From positions 57,662 to 121,661 of the forward strand of contig CACKJM010000002.1 of the NCBI GenBank assembly GCA_902600475.1: a stretch of 64,000 nucleotides of DNA. The letters are read 5' to 3'. The first letter of the stretch is position 1. Every line of letters begins with the position of its first letter. The notes under the pieces are model-generated. The model did not search any database and was not told the origin of the DNA. It worked only from the letters and a program-made list of their open reading frames with translations. The translations under genes and the position numbers were made by a program. The stretch comes from an uncultured Prochlorococcus sp. (GTDB lineage Bacteria > Cyanobacteriota > Cyanobacteriia > PCC-6307 > Cyanobiaceae). Below are positions 24,498 through 33,649 of this stretch, piece by piece.

Positions 24498-25151
24498 ATG
24501 AGAAAGACTGAAAGAGCAGAAATAATACGCAAGGAACTCAAAAAGCTATATCCATCGCCTCCAATACCTCTTGATCATACAAATGCATATACACTTTTAG
24601 TCGCCGTAGTTTTAAGTGCTCAATCAACAGATAAGAAAGTCAATGAATTAACAAAAAGCTTATTTAAGGTTGCAGATAATCCAGAAAAGATGATGCAACT
24701 AGGTATTAATGGCATTTACGAATACATAAAGTTTTTAGGTCTATCTAATCAAAAATCAAAGAACATCTATAACTTATCTAGATTATTAATTGAGAAGCAT
24801 AGTGGTAAGGTCCCAGATTCTTTCGAGAAGCTAGAATCTCTTCCAGGTGTAGGTCATAAAACAGCATCAGTTGTAATGTCTCAAGTATTTAAAATACCCT
24901 CATTCCCTGTAGATACTCATATACACAGGTTGGCACAAAGATGGGGTCTATCAAATGGAGATAGCGTAGTTCAAACAGAAAAAGACCTAAAAAAAATATT
25001 TCCTGTTAATGATTGGAATACCTTACATTTGCAAATAATCTTTTATGGCAGAGAATATTGCACAGCAAGAGGCTGTGATGGAACAAAATGTTATTTATGT
25101 CGCACTCTTTATCCCAAAAGAAAAAAGAAATTTATATGTAAAAAGCCTTAA
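24498..25151 (+). CDS. nth: Endonuclease III (DNA glycosylase/AP lyase)
   Basis: Nth removes oxidised pyrimidines and nicks the abasic site in base-excision repair. The 217 residues carry the helix-hairpin-helix LPGVGHKTASVV, whose Lys is the Schiff-base residue, and VDTHIHRLAQRW with the catalytic Asp. The C-terminal Fe-S loop is unusual: cysteines are spaced C-x4-C-x4-C-x2-C (CTARGCDGTKCYLC) rather than the usual C-x6-C-x2-C-x5-C. AQSTDKKVN is the normal N-terminal motif. It is divergent from futC. Confidence 0.94.
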   Translation: MRKTERAEIIRKELKKLYPSPPIPLDHTNAYTLLVAVVLSAQSTDKKVNELTKSLFKVADNPEKMMQLGINGIYEYIKFLGLSNQKSKNIYNLSRLLIEKHSGKVPDSFEKLESLPGVGHKTASVVMSQVFKIPSFPVDTHIHRLAQRWGLSNGDSVVQTEKDLKKIFPVNDWNTLHLQIIFYGREYCTARGCDGTKCYLCRTLYPKRKKKFICKKP

Positions 25152-25184
25152 GAAATTTATATAATATTTAAATTAGTTTTAATC

Positions 25185-25844
25185 ATGAAAATAGCAATTA
25201 CTGGCGCATCAGGGAAAACAGGTTATAGAATTGCCGAAGAGGCAGTTAAAAAAGGGTATAAAGTTAGGCAAATTATTAGAAAGAATTCAAAAATTTCAGA
25301 AGGACTAGAGAGTTTGGAAACAATTAGAGTTTCATTAGACAATAAAAAAGAACTTGATGAATCATTAAAAGGTATTGATGCTTTGGTAATTGCTACTGGT
25401 GCGCGAGCATCAATAGATTTAACCGGTCCTGCAAAGGTTGATGCATTAGGAGTATATAGGCAATTGGAGAGTTGCAAAAGAGTTGGTATTAAAAGAGTTA
25501 TTTTAGTTAGTTCTCTTTGTACTGGTAAATTATTTCACCCATTAAATTTGTTTGGTTTAATTCTTATTTGGAAGAAAATTGGTGAAAGCTTTCTACGAAA
25601 TTCAAATTTCGAATGGACTATTATTCGACCTGGAGGATTAAAGGAAAATGAAGATATTAAATCAGAAAATATAAATTATTCAAAGGAGGATACTCAAATT
25701 AATGGATCAATCCCAAGAAGATTAGTTGCGCAATGTTGTATAGATTCTTTAAAAAACAAAGAATCCATAAATAAATTAATAGAAGTAACAAGTTCAAATG
25801 ATAATAAAAAGATAGCTTTTAAAAAGGCTATGCAAATGATTTAA
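25185..25844 (+). CDS. NAD(P)-binding atypical SDR (NmrA/Ycf39-like) protein
   Basis: The product is a 219-residue Rossmann-fold protein with the dinucleotide-binding motif TGASGKTG at residues 6-13, IDALVIATGARAS after the third strand, VILVSSLCTG where an SDR active site would be, and IIRPGGLKEN late. It is the short atypical SDR type found in cyanobacteria and chloroplasts, which lacks the classical YxxxK pair. It follows nth by 33 bp and may be co-transcribed. Substrate is unknown. Confidence 0.8.
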   Translation: MKIAITGASGKTGYRIAEEAVKKGYKVRQIIRKNSKISEGLESLETIRVSLDNKKELDESLKGIDALVIATGARASIDLTGPAKVDALGVYRQLESCKRVGIKRVILVSSLCTGKLFHPLNLFGLILIWKKIGESFLRNSNFEWTIIRPGGLKENEDIKSENINYSKEDTQINGSIPRRLVAQCCIDSLKNKESINKLIEVTSSNDNKKIAFKKAMQMI

Positions 25845-25870
25845 AAGATGTAATTATATAAAATAAAACA

Positions 25871-26059
25871 ATGAAAATAAACCCCAAAATTGACGCATTA
25901 CAATTAATGCTTACTGATTTAAGAACTAGAAATGAGCCAATAAGACATAAAGCGGCATTTAAAGGTTGTCAACCAGAATTTCAAAGTCTCGTATCAAGAT
26001 TGATAAATCAGTTAGAGGAAGAATTAGTTGCTGAAAAGCTTACTAATCGTGATAGTTAA
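25871..26059 (+). CDS. Conserved-type hypothetical protein (62 aa)
   Basis: A soluble 62-residue protein, basic and helical (IDALQLMLTDLRTRNEPIRHKAAFKG, then SLVSRLINQLEEELVAEK). It follows the SDR gene by 26 bp and converges with the PPC-glutaredoxin gene 10 bp beyond its end. The composition is strongly coding-like. No domain is recognised. Confidence 0.7.
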   Translation: MKINPKIDALQLMLTDLRTRNEPIRHKAAFKGCQPEFQSLVSRLINQLEEELVAEKLTNRDS

Positions 26060-26069
26060 AAAATTTAGA

Positions 26070-26681
26070 TTACTTAAATGAAATTAAGTTATCCAATTTT
26101 GCTTGTTCTGAAAGTTCATCATATCCTCCAAAAAATTTATTGTCCAAAAATATTTGAGGGAAAGTATTATGGCTACTTTGAGCCATTATTTTTTGAAAGC
26201 TCTCATCATTGTCTATTAAAGTAACTTCATGAGGGATAGATAAAGAATTAAGCAACCTAATTGCTCTTTTAGACCAAGGACAATCCTTTAGAATATATGC
26301 TTTTACACGTGATTCATTAGCAATTAAATCATGATTTGAGATATTAATAATTTTCTGTTCAAAAGAAAGTAATAATATATCAGTACCTTTTTTTACAATA
26401 CATCCCTCCTCAAGATGCCCACCAAAGACATTGCATCCCTCATCTGCAAAACTCAAATGTAAATGAACATCTCCTTTATTAAAATGTCCGTTTAAAGAAA
26501 CTATCTCTAGATTTCCTTCAAATTTATTTATCTCTTGATTACCTGGGCATTGAATACAAACTGTTCTAAGATTACCAACCACTCCAGAAACATACCCGTA
26601 TAAATTATTCGATAAAGAATATTCTTTAATTGAATTTATCAAATCAGATTCTGGAGATAGCTTTAGGCTATGAGGCTGCAT
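26070..26681 (-). CDS. PPC (DUF296)-glutaredoxin fusion protein
   Basis: Two domains are joined in 203 residues. Residues 1-120 match the PPC/DUF296 fold, with the metal-type histidines in DVHLHLSFAD and the FGGHLEEGCIV motif; this fold is known in plant AT-hook proteins and in many bacterial proteins of unclear function. Residues 125-203 are a glutaredoxin: active site CPWSKRA (one Cys, CxxS), FPQIFLDN with the cis-Pro, and GGYDELSE at the glutathione site. A single-Cys glutaredoxin suggests glutathionylation or Fe-S handling rather than disulphide reduction. The pairing of domains is unusual. Confidence 0.8.
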   Translation of the reverse strand: MQPHSLKLSPESDLINSIKEYSLSNNLYGYVSGVVGNLRTVCIQCPGNQEINKFEGNLEIVSLNGHFNKGDVHLHLSFADEGCNVFGGHLEEGCIVKKGTDILLLSFEQKIINISNHDLIANESRVKAYILKDCPWSKRAIRLLNSLSIPHEVTLIDNDESFQKIMAQSSHNTFPQIFLDNKFFGGYDELSEQAKLDNLISFK

Positions 26682-26865
26682 TAGATATAAGGAATAATTT
26701 TGTAATATAAAACATCATCATTCATAAAGAGAAGTTGAGTTTATAATCTTTAGGATTCAAATCTAAATTAAATTTTAGAATCTATCATCAAAAACCATTT
26801 ATAATTTTTATTAAAAATTTAAGCTTGTTGAGAGTGTAATATATTTTTTATATACAAAAACTAAT

Positions 26866-27405
26866 TTGTTATTAAGAAAAAATCCTAAAAATTTGGCATT
26901 GAATATTCCCAATTTATTATCGATATCTCGCCTTTTCCTTGTATTTCCATTAATACTTTTTTTAGAAATTAACAAACCTTTTTATGTCTTTATATTGATT
27001 ATTATTGGAGGTTTAACTGATTATTTTGACGGGTTAATTGCAAGGAAATTCAATCTTAAAACCAGATTAGGAGCTATCCTAGATCCATTAAGCGATAAAG
27101 TATTCTATTTAATTCCTTTGACCTTCCTTTGTAAAAATAATTTTATACCCTTCTGGTCATTGTCATTAATTTTATTTAGAGAATTGATTATCTCTAGCCT
27201 AAGGAACTCTACAAAAGACGGTTTACCAGCATCAATTTTAGGAAAATATAAAACATTTTTCTTTTTTATTTCAGTAATTACCTTCTTTACACCGTTAAAA
27301 ATTAGCTTATTAAATAATTTGGCTTTAATTTCTTATTGGTTAGGGTTCATCCTAACTTTTGTAACTTTACTTGGCTATTTAAGAATTAAAAAGAATATTA
27401 TCTGA
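26866..27405 (+). CDS. pgsA: CDP-diacylglycerol-glycerol-3-phosphate 3-phosphatidyltransferase
   Basis: PgsA makes phosphatidylglycerol phosphate, the precursor of phosphatidylglycerol in thylakoid and cell membranes. The 179-residue membrane protein has the CDP-alcohol phosphatidyltransferase motif DG-x2-AR-x8-G-x3-D-x3-D in TDYFDGLIARKFNLK and GAILDPLSDK, with several membrane spans. Its start is TTG at 26866, giving MLLRKNPKNLALNIPN; no ATG is closer. Its last 27 bp overlap the convergent epimerase-like gene. Confidence 0.9.
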   Translation: MLLRKNPKNLALNIPNLLSISRLFLVFPLILFLEINKPFYVFILIIIGGLTDYFDGLIARKFNLKTRLGAILDPLSDKVFYLIPLTFLCKNNFIPFWSLSLILFRELIISSLRNSTKDGLPASILGKYKTFFFFISVITFFTPLKISLLNNLALISYWLGFILTFVTLLGYLRIKKNII

Positions 27406-28305
27406 ATTTTCATCAAACTGCTCGCTCTTTTTATTATTAAAATCATTGACAAAACTATCTTTTAGACCATTAAGTAAATCAAAAGATGGTGCCCACTCTA
27501 AATCACGTTTTATCTTAGAGATATCAGTCTGATAATGATTTAATCTAATTGGAAATCCCTTTCGAGACTTAGGATCTAATTTTTGATAATCAAATGTTCT
27601 TAAAGAAATTTCATTTTGGTTTAATCCAAGAACCTTCGCACAGAAAAAAATTAAACCCTTGATTGTTACTCCTTTTTCACCTGAACAGTTGTAAATATTA
27701 TTATTAGAATTTTCAAAATTTATGCACCTAATCATTACATCAGTTAGATCCGAAACATGGCCTAGCTGAGTAATTAAAGAACCTTCACCAGGGATTGGTA
27801 TAGATTTTTTAGAAAATAACCTTTCAAAAAACCAATTTTCAATTTTATTATAATTTCCTGGTCCATAAATATAAGTAGGTCTAAAACTTGTAAAAGGAAT
27901 TTTTTGTTTTTTTAACCAATTTTCTGTCTCAAACTTTCCTTTATGCCTACTTTCTGGATCAATTGGATCAACTTCGGATAAGGGTAGTTCACAATTATCT
28001 TTATAAACGCCTGCAGAGCTGACATATATATATCTCTGGAAAGAGTTATCTAAATTTTCTATAAGAAGTTTGGTTTGTTCTAACTCTCGTCCAGAAATAT
28101 CAAAAACAACATCATACTTTTCATTTCTTAGCTTTACGATATCTTCTGAATTATTTCTATCACCCTTAATTAAATTTGTTTTTTCAGGATTACTTTTATT
28201 ACCTCTCGTGAAAATATCAATATCATAATTTTTACTTAATAACTTTCCAACCAAAGACTTACCAACAAATCTAGTGCCGCCCATTACAAGAATTTTCATA
28301 TTCAA
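27379..28305 (-). CDS. NAD-dependent epimerase-like protein, CSP41-type
   Basis: This extended-SDR protein of 308 residues has the motif GGTRFVGKSL at residues 9-18, SSAGVYKDN where the catalytic Ser lies, and FRPTYIYGPGNYNK. GGTRFVG with FTRGN afterwards is typical of the CSP41 group, known in chloroplasts as RNA-binding proteins that affect rRNA and plastid transcripts, and conserved in cyanobacteria. True sugar-epimerase activity is uncertain since the YxxxK motif is not obvious. The convergent overlap with pgsA is 27 bp. Confidence 0.8.
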   Translation of the reverse strand: MNMKILVMGGTRFVGKSLVGKLLSKNYDIDIFTRGNKSNPEKTNLIKGDRNNSEDIVKLRNEKYDVVFDISGRELEQTKLLIENLDNSFQRYIYVSSAGVYKDNCELPLSEVDPIDPESRHKGKFETENWLKKQKIPFTSFRPTYIYGPGNYNKIENWFFERLFSKKSIPIPGEGSLITQLGHVSDLTDVMIRCINFENSNNNIYNCSGEKGVTIKGLIFFCAKVLGLNQNEISLRTFDYQKLDPKSRKGFPIRLNHYQTDISKIKRDLEWAPSFDLLNGLKDSFVNDFNNKKSEQFDENSDNILFNS

Positions 28306-28391
28306 AAAATATTTAACTGAAGTAGTAATCTTAAATAGAATTACATATTGAATAGTACTACTAATAAGTAATTAATGAAAAGGATGATTCT

Positions 28392-29159
28392 ATGGACCTA
28401 ATTCCAGCAATTGATTTAATGAATGGTAAGTGTGTGAGGCTTTTTAAAGGCGACTTTAATAAAAGAAAAGACTTCACCAAAGAGCCTCATGAGCAAGCTA
28501 AATTTTGGGAAAGCGAAGGGGCTAAATATATACATATAGTTGATTTGGATGCTGCAAAATCTGGATCCCCAACAAACGATGAATCAATAAAAAAGATTGC
28601 AAAAACAGTTAACATACCAATTCAAATAGGTGGAGGGATAAGGTCTCAAGAAAGGATAGAGCAATTATTTTCTTATGGTATTGAGAAAGTTATCATGGGA
28701 ACCTCTGCAATAGAAAATAAAGAACTAGTTAAAGACCTATCAAATAAATTTCCTGGAAGGATAATTGTTGGGATAGATGCAAAAGATGGAAAAATTAGTA
28801 CTAGGGGTTGGCTTGAGCAATCTAATATTTTTGCCACAGATCTAGTAAAGGAGTTTTCTTCATTTAAAATTGCTAGTTTTATTGTCACAGATATAAATAC
28901 AGATGGGACCTTAGAAGGGACAAATGAAGAATTCATAAAAAGCATACTTGAAATTACAGATATTCCAGTAATAGCCTCAGGAGGTGTTGGTTCAATTTCT
29001 GATTTATTATCGTTAGTAAAATTTGAAAACTCTGGACTCTCTGGAGTAATTGTAGGTAAAGCTCTATATGAAAATAAATTTACGATAAACGAAGCGAATA
29101 ATGTATTGTCATCAGAGAGATTGAATGACTTTGATTTAAACAGAAATTACTACACTTAA
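28392..29159 (+). CDS. hisA: Phosphoribosylformimino-5-aminoimidazole carboxamide ribotide isomerase
   Basis: HisA catalyses the fourth step of histidine synthesis, an Amadori isomerisation. The 255-residue (beta/alpha)8 barrel begins MDLIPAIDLMNGKCVRLFKG, with D8 as the catalytic base, contains HIVDLDAAKSG, IGGGIRS (phosphate site), and the second acidic residue in FIVTDINTDGTLEG. ASGGVGS near residue 200 is the second phosphate-binding loop. It stands alone rather than in a his operon, as is usual in cyanobacteria. Confidence 0.96.
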   Translation: MDLIPAIDLMNGKCVRLFKGDFNKRKDFTKEPHEQAKFWESEGAKYIHIVDLDAAKSGSPTNDESIKKIAKTVNIPIQIGGGIRSQERIEQLFSYGIEKVIMGTSAIENKELVKDLSNKFPGRIIVGIDAKDGKISTRGWLEQSNIFATDLVKEFSSFKIASFIVTDINTDGTLEGTNEEFIKSILEITDIPVIASGGVGSISDLLSLVKFENSGLSGVIVGKALYENKFTINEANNVLSSERLNDFDLNRNYYT

Positions 29160-29238
29160 AAGAGCATAAAAATTGATTTAAGGCTGGTGTTTGCAGTAAT
29201 TGTTAGTTAATTTTGTATAAGAGATAAGAAATCTAGTA

Positions 29239-30855
29239 TTGGAATTAATTTCAAAAAAATCGATATTGATTATTGCTCCAAGCTTAATAGCAGAATCTTT
29301 ATCGCTTAAGTTAACATCTCTAGACCAAAATTTAGACATTAATTTTAATAATGGAACAGATAATAAAACTCCGGATTTAGTTATTTGGAATGTTCTTAAT
29401 TTCCAATCAGAAGATCTTATAAGGTTAGAATTATTAAAATTAAGAGAAAGATATGATGAGTCAAAATTTCTTATAATTTTGTCAGGCGAATTTATTTATG
29501 AAGCAAATACCCCTTCATCGTTAAATGCTGAAGGTTTTCTTTTAAATCCTGGTGCAGAAAAAGTTCTTGAATCTATTGATACCATTTTAAACGGAGGAAG
29601 GGTATTTGATCTTGAAAATAATTCTCGAGTTCAATTAAACAAAAATAAGCCTCTCTCTTTTAGTCAAAAAATTCTAACTTCAGGTCTTAAACAAATAGAT
29701 TCTGAAATTAATTATATATTCAAATATGTCAACTCTGATTCAACACCAGAATTTTATAAATTCATTTTAAAAGGAAGATTAAGAGAACTTATTACTGCAA
29801 AATCTTTTTTAATTTTCTTATGGGGTAATTCACTAGAACTTTATACAGAGGCAGTTTACACTGAAAATAATATTAATCTTGAAAATAAGAACACTGTATT
29901 CATCAAAGATAAAAAGACTACAGAAATATGGAATTTAATTTTAGATAGACTAAAAGAAAGGTATAGCTCAACTAACTTACAGGTTGAATTTAATAATTCA
30001 TCAATAATTCTTTCTGGGATAAAGACAGAATTCATTTCACGACTAATTTGCAAAATGTTGGATGAGTTGGATAATTTAGTAAAAAATATTAAGGATAACT
30101 ATAAAGAGAAAGATTTTAAAGATGATTTAAATTCTCTTATAAAAGAACTTAAAGTTAATACAATCTCAAATATCACAGACAGCTATTTTCGATTAAAAAA
30201 AGGAGGCGAATCTATTTCAATAAATGATTTTATTTATAATGAAGTAAGTTGCGAAGAAATTGATAGAGAATCACATGAATCAATAATGTTTATCGAGCCA
30301 ATTATTAAAAATGAAGCTCTTGACTATGATGGGAAATTACTCCCTCTACATGAAACAGAATCTTTTTTGATCTTTGAAAATATAATTTCAAATTGGACAA
30401 TAAGGAACTGTAATTTATTAGCTTCTGAAATCTTTAATATTTGTTCTTCTTGGCCTGAATTAAGGACAGTACTTATAAATCCCGAATTACAATCAACAAG
30501 AAATTTTGAAAGATTTAGAAATAATATTAATAACTACAATCGCTGGCATGACTATATTTATATGCCTATCTATTTGTATGAGAGTAAAAGAGAATATATT
30601 GATATTATCGATAAAAAATTTACCCGATACTTTAAAAATGAAAATAGGGAGAAAGAATTAGAGAATCTAGAATGGCTACAAAAACAAGTTACATTGTTAG
30701 TTGAGATAAGAGATGCCGTAGCACCTCAGTTAGAAGTTGCTGTAAAATATATCGGTAATCTTTTCGTAACTTTCCTTACAAAGGTCGTTGGCAAAGCTAT
30801 CGGTTTAGTTGGGAAAGGAATCCTTCAAGGATTGGGAAGATCAAGTTCAAAGTAA
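29239..30855 (+). CDS. DUF3685 / Ycf55-like protein
   Basis: A 538-residue protein conserved in cyanobacteria and red-algal plastids (Ycf55). The N-terminal 130 residues look like a receiver-type alpha/beta domain (ILIIAPSLIAES, DLVIWNVLNF, LIILSGEF), without an obvious phosphorylatable Asp triad. The rest is largely helical, with ENLEWLQKQVTLLVEIRDAVAPQLE and a hydrophobic C-terminal stretch VTFLTKVVGKAIGLVGKGIL. The start is TTG at 29239. It heads a plus-strand run of unknown and small genes that continues to leuB. Function not known. Confidence 0.8.
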   Translation: MELISKKSILIIAPSLIAESLSLKLTSLDQNLDINFNNGTDNKTPDLVIWNVLNFQSEDLIRLELLKLRERYDESKFLIILSGEFIYEANTPSSLNAEGFLLNPGAEKVLESIDTILNGGRVFDLENNSRVQLNKNKPLSFSQKILTSGLKQIDSEINYIFKYVNSDSTPEFYKFILKGRLRELITAKSFLIFLWGNSLELYTEAVYTENNINLENKNTVFIKDKKTTEIWNLILDRLKERYSSTNLQVEFNNSSIILSGIKTEFISRLICKMLDELDNLVKNIKDNYKEKDFKDDLNSLIKELKVNTISNITDSYFRLKKGGESISINDFIYNEVSCEEIDRESHESIMFIEPIIKNEALDYDGKLLPLHETESFLIFENIISNWTIRNCNLLASEIFNICSSWPELRTVLINPELQSTRNFERFRNNINNYNRWHDYIYMPIYLYESKREYIDIIDKKFTRYFKNENREKELENLEWLQKQVTLLVEIRDAVAPQLEVAVKYIGNLFVTFLTKVVGKAIGLVGKGILQGLGRSSSK

Positions 30856-30869
30856 GTTTTTAAACTTTA

Positions 30870-31418
30870 ATGAAAATAATTCAATGGATCCTTATAGTAT
30901 TAATTTTCTTAAGTCCATATAAAGCAAATGCCTCTAGAGATTCTGATAGTTACGATGGCAACATCTTTCCTATATACGCAGGAAATGGGGCTATAGTTCC
31001 TCCCCAGACAACTCTTCAGGAATCATTTAAAAATAAAAGAGTCTCAGTTTTATTTTTTTATCTTGACGATAGCTCAGATAGTAAAGCTATGGCTCCGATA
31101 ATATCTGGTTTAGATTTGATATGGAGAAATAATATAGATATCATTGCTCTAACTACTGATGAATTACAGGATAAAGAAAAGTCTGACCTTAGAAATGAAC
31201 CTAATTATTATTGGAACGGATTAATTCCACAAACCATTATTTTAAATAGTGATGGTGAAGTTAAATATGATAAAAATGGAATGATTAATATCGATGAATT
31301 AAACAAAGTTATAGGAAAACTAAAAGGAATTGATATAGAAGATACGACATTTTCTGTAGAAAGTTTTAATGAATACAACAGTATCATTTCTGAAAAAAAA
31401 GATAAAAACAAAAATTAA
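30870..31418 (+). CDS. Exported thioredoxin-fold protein, photosystem I accumulation factor-like
   Basis: A signal peptide (MKIIQWILIVLIFLSPYKAN, cleavage near ANA-S) is followed by a thioredoxin-like domain: RVSVLFFYLDDSSDSKAMAP stands where the active-site helix begins, IIALTTDEL next, and GLIPQTIILNSDGEV with the cis-Pro region. The CxxC is replaced by DSSDS, so it is not an oxidoreductase. It resembles cyanobacterial proteins annotated as thylakoid photosystem I accumulation factors; I give that as a likeness only. It should be in the lumen or periplasm. It starts 14 bp after the DUF3685 gene. Confidence 0.7.
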   Translation: MKIIQWILIVLIFLSPYKANASRDSDSYDGNIFPIYAGNGAIVPPQTTLQESFKNKRVSVLFFYLDDSSDSKAMAPIISGLDLIWRNNIDIIALTTDELQDKEKSDLRNEPNYYWNGLIPQTIILNSDGEVKYDKNGMINIDELNKVIGKLKGIDIEDTTFSVESFNEYNSIISEKKDKNKN

Positions 31419-31426
31419 TAAAAAAA

Positions 31427-32593
31427 ATGATATTAATAAATATCCTCTTAGTTCTTTTAATTTTTTTAATTCTTTCAGATTTATTTATTAAAAACTCACC
31501 CAAATCAAAGTTAAATCTGGTACCCATAAATTACAAAATCAAAAAAAAGGAAGGTTTAAACGAATTAATTATTGATTTAAAAATAATTAATAAAAGTAAA
31601 ACCAAAGAGACGATGGTATCTAATGTAAATTTTGAATTAGATTTTTTTAAAAGTAAAGGTAACGAATATTGCCAAAATTTTAATTATCAAGAAGATATTT
31701 TTATATATGAGAATAATAAAATTAAGAATTTAAATAATTACTGGCCAACAACAATTATCCAGTCAAATTCAGAATTATTTGTAAGAATCATATACAAATT
31801 TACTAATAATAATTTTAGAAAAAAAATAAAATATCTATGGTTAAAAGTATATTGGGAGAACTATGGACATTTTGGTTATTCAAATAATAAGGATTGTTTG
31901 TTAATTAATTTAGATGGTCAAAAACAAAGGCTGAAAGAAGTTTTCGAAATTCCAATAAATTATAAATATAGTGCTTTTGCTATTAAAACTGATTTACTTG
32001 GTTGCTTTGATAATCCAGTAAATACTGTGATTGAATACTGCAAAGGAATTGTAGAAAAAAATGATATTTTAACAATCGGGGAGAGTCCTCTAGCGATTAT
32101 GCAAAATAGATATATTTCACCTCAGAATTTAGAATATAGTTTATTTTCGAAAGCTTTATGTTATTTTTTTCACCCTACAAGCAGTCTAGCAACAGCATGC
32201 GGCATGCAATTATTAATAAATAGAATTGGAGTCACAAGAATAACCTTTGCACTATTTGTTGGATTTCTCTTCAAATTAGTTGGTATTAAGGGTATGTTTT
32301 ATAGGTTAACTGGTTCAGAATCATCTCTCATTGATGATATAAGCGGTACAGTAGTACCTTACGACAAGAGTATAGTTATGGGTCCTCTTAATGCAGATTT
32401 ATTTTGTAAGGAGGTCTCGAAACATCTAAATATAGATGTTGCAGTAGTCGATGTTAATGATCTAGGAGGTGTAAAAGTTTTAGCTAGTTCAAATAAAAAA
32501 GTAAATAAAATACTCAAAAGAAACTTAATATCTAATCCAGCTGGCAATGGAGATGAAAAAACCCCTATAGTGTTAATAAGAGAAAAAAAGTAA
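31427..32593 (+). CDS. Membrane-anchored F420-0:gamma-glutamyl ligase-like (CofE-like) protein
   Basis: An N-terminal membrane helix (ILINILLVLLIFLILSDLFI) and a beta-rich region of about 130 residues come before a C-terminal CofE-like domain: YSAFAIKTDLLG, LTIGESPLAIMQNRY, ISGTVVPYDKSIVMGP and DVNDLGGVKVLA. CofE proper adds glutamate to coenzyme F420-0, but Prochlorococcus is not known to make F420, so the amide-ligase fold is probably used on another substrate. Such proteins are widespread in cyanobacteria. It precedes a GNAT-like gene with no gap. Confidence 0.75.
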   Translation: MILINILLVLLIFLILSDLFIKNSPKSKLNLVPINYKIKKKEGLNELIIDLKIINKSKTKETMVSNVNFELDFFKSKGNEYCQNFNYQEDIFIYENNKIKNLNNYWPTTIIQSNSELFVRIIYKFTNNNFRKKIKYLWLKVYWENYGHFGYSNNKDCLLINLDGQKQRLKEVFEIPINYKYSAFAIKTDLLGCFDNPVNTVIEYCKGIVEKNDILTIGESPLAIMQNRYISPQNLEYSLFSKALCYFFHPTSSLATACGMQLLINRIGVTRITFALFVGFLFKLVGIKGMFYRLTGSESSLIDDISGTVVPYDKSIVMGPLNADLFCKEVSKHLNIDVAVVDVNDLGGVKVLASSNKKVNKILKRNLISNPAGNGDEKTPIVLIREKK

Positions 32594-33649
32594 ATGAAAA
32601 AAGATACCTCTTATTTTTTTCAATCTAAAAAAGGAATCGAAGTAACTTTTGAAGAACTCCATATAAGGCACATTAACCTTTTAATAGATATCAAAAATAA
32701 GGAATTGAATAATTGGCTTTTAAAGATGGCAATTATAAATACCTTTGATGACTTAAAAATTTTTTTAAATAATCTTAAGAAAAATAAAAATAAATGCATA
32801 ATTGCAATATCTGGAAACGAAATTATTGGTTATTTGAATATTTTTCCTTTAAACAAAAAAGAAACTTGCTTAAAAATATCTAAGCCCAATTTGATTAACA
32901 ACAAATGTTCTTTAACAGATAAACAATTAACTTTAGGTTTGATAAAAAAATCTATCTCAATAAAAGACATCAAAACTTCAAGTTGGATAATTAATGCTGA
33001 TATAAACAATGTTGATCTAATATCAACCTCAAGAGAATTAGGGTTTCAACCCTTAGGAGAGATAATTCTTTGGGATGGTTTTGATCTAAACAAATCTATA
33101 AAACAAAATACCAATACCTATGCATTAATTAATGAATTCCAAAACATTAATAAACAAAATATATTGAAAATAGTGAATTTCATAAGATCAAATCAATCCC
33201 CCTTAATAAGAAATCTTTTAGATTTTGATCAAGACGATATTCTTAAAAGAAATAACTCTAAAAGTGGTGCCTTAATATATGAAAATTCAGTTTTATGTAC
33301 AATTTTAAAAGATATTAATTTTCAAAACGAAGAGATTTATACTTTAACTATAAGTAGATATTGGGATAAGAGATTCAATTCTATTTTAAAGGAATTTATT
33401 AAAAGATTTTTTGAAAAATCGCCTGTTTCATATTTAAAAACCTATAAAGAAAATTCTCAATTAAATCTTTTTCTCGAAGAATGTAATTTCAAAGAAATAA
33501 ATCAAGAAATTATTCTTATCAGGAACACAATAGTTAAGAATGAAGCAAAACAAGTAAATAAAATCAATCAATCTTTGGAATCAATCTTTAAAAAATTAAG
33601 TCCACAAGGTAATCCATATCCATCTCCTTTTCCATTAAAAACAAAGTGA
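32594..33649 (+). CDS. Possible GNAT-fold acetyltransferase-like protein
   Basis: This 351-residue protein appears to hold two acetyltransferase-like halves: residues 20-165 with [17 protein letters not shown] (a GNAT strand pair) and [15 protein letters not shown] (closing strand), and residues 200-315 with [14 protein letters not shown] and [14 protein letters not shown] clear acetyl-CoA loop (RxxGxG/A) is not visible, so activity is uncertain. The C-terminus is Pro-rich ([15 protein letters not shown]). It directly follows the CofE-like gene and overlaps ruvX by 4 bp (GTGA). Confidence 0.55.
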   Translation: MKKDTSYFFQSKKGIEVTFEELHIRHINLLIDIKNKELNNWLLKMAIINTFDDLKIFLNNLKKNKNKCIIAISGNEIIGYLNIFPLNKKETCLKISKPNLINNKCSLTDKQLTLGLIKKSISIKDIKTSSWIINADINNVDLISTSRELGFQPLGEIILWDGFDLNKSIKQNTNTYALINEFQNINKQNILKIVNFIRSNQSPLIRNLLDFDQDDILKRNNSKSGALIYENSVLCTILKDINFQNEEIYTLTISRYWDKRFNSILKEFIKRFFEKSPVSYLKTYKENSQLNLFLEECNFKEINQEIILIRNTIVKNEAKQVNKINQSLESIFKKLSPQGNPYPSPFPLKTK

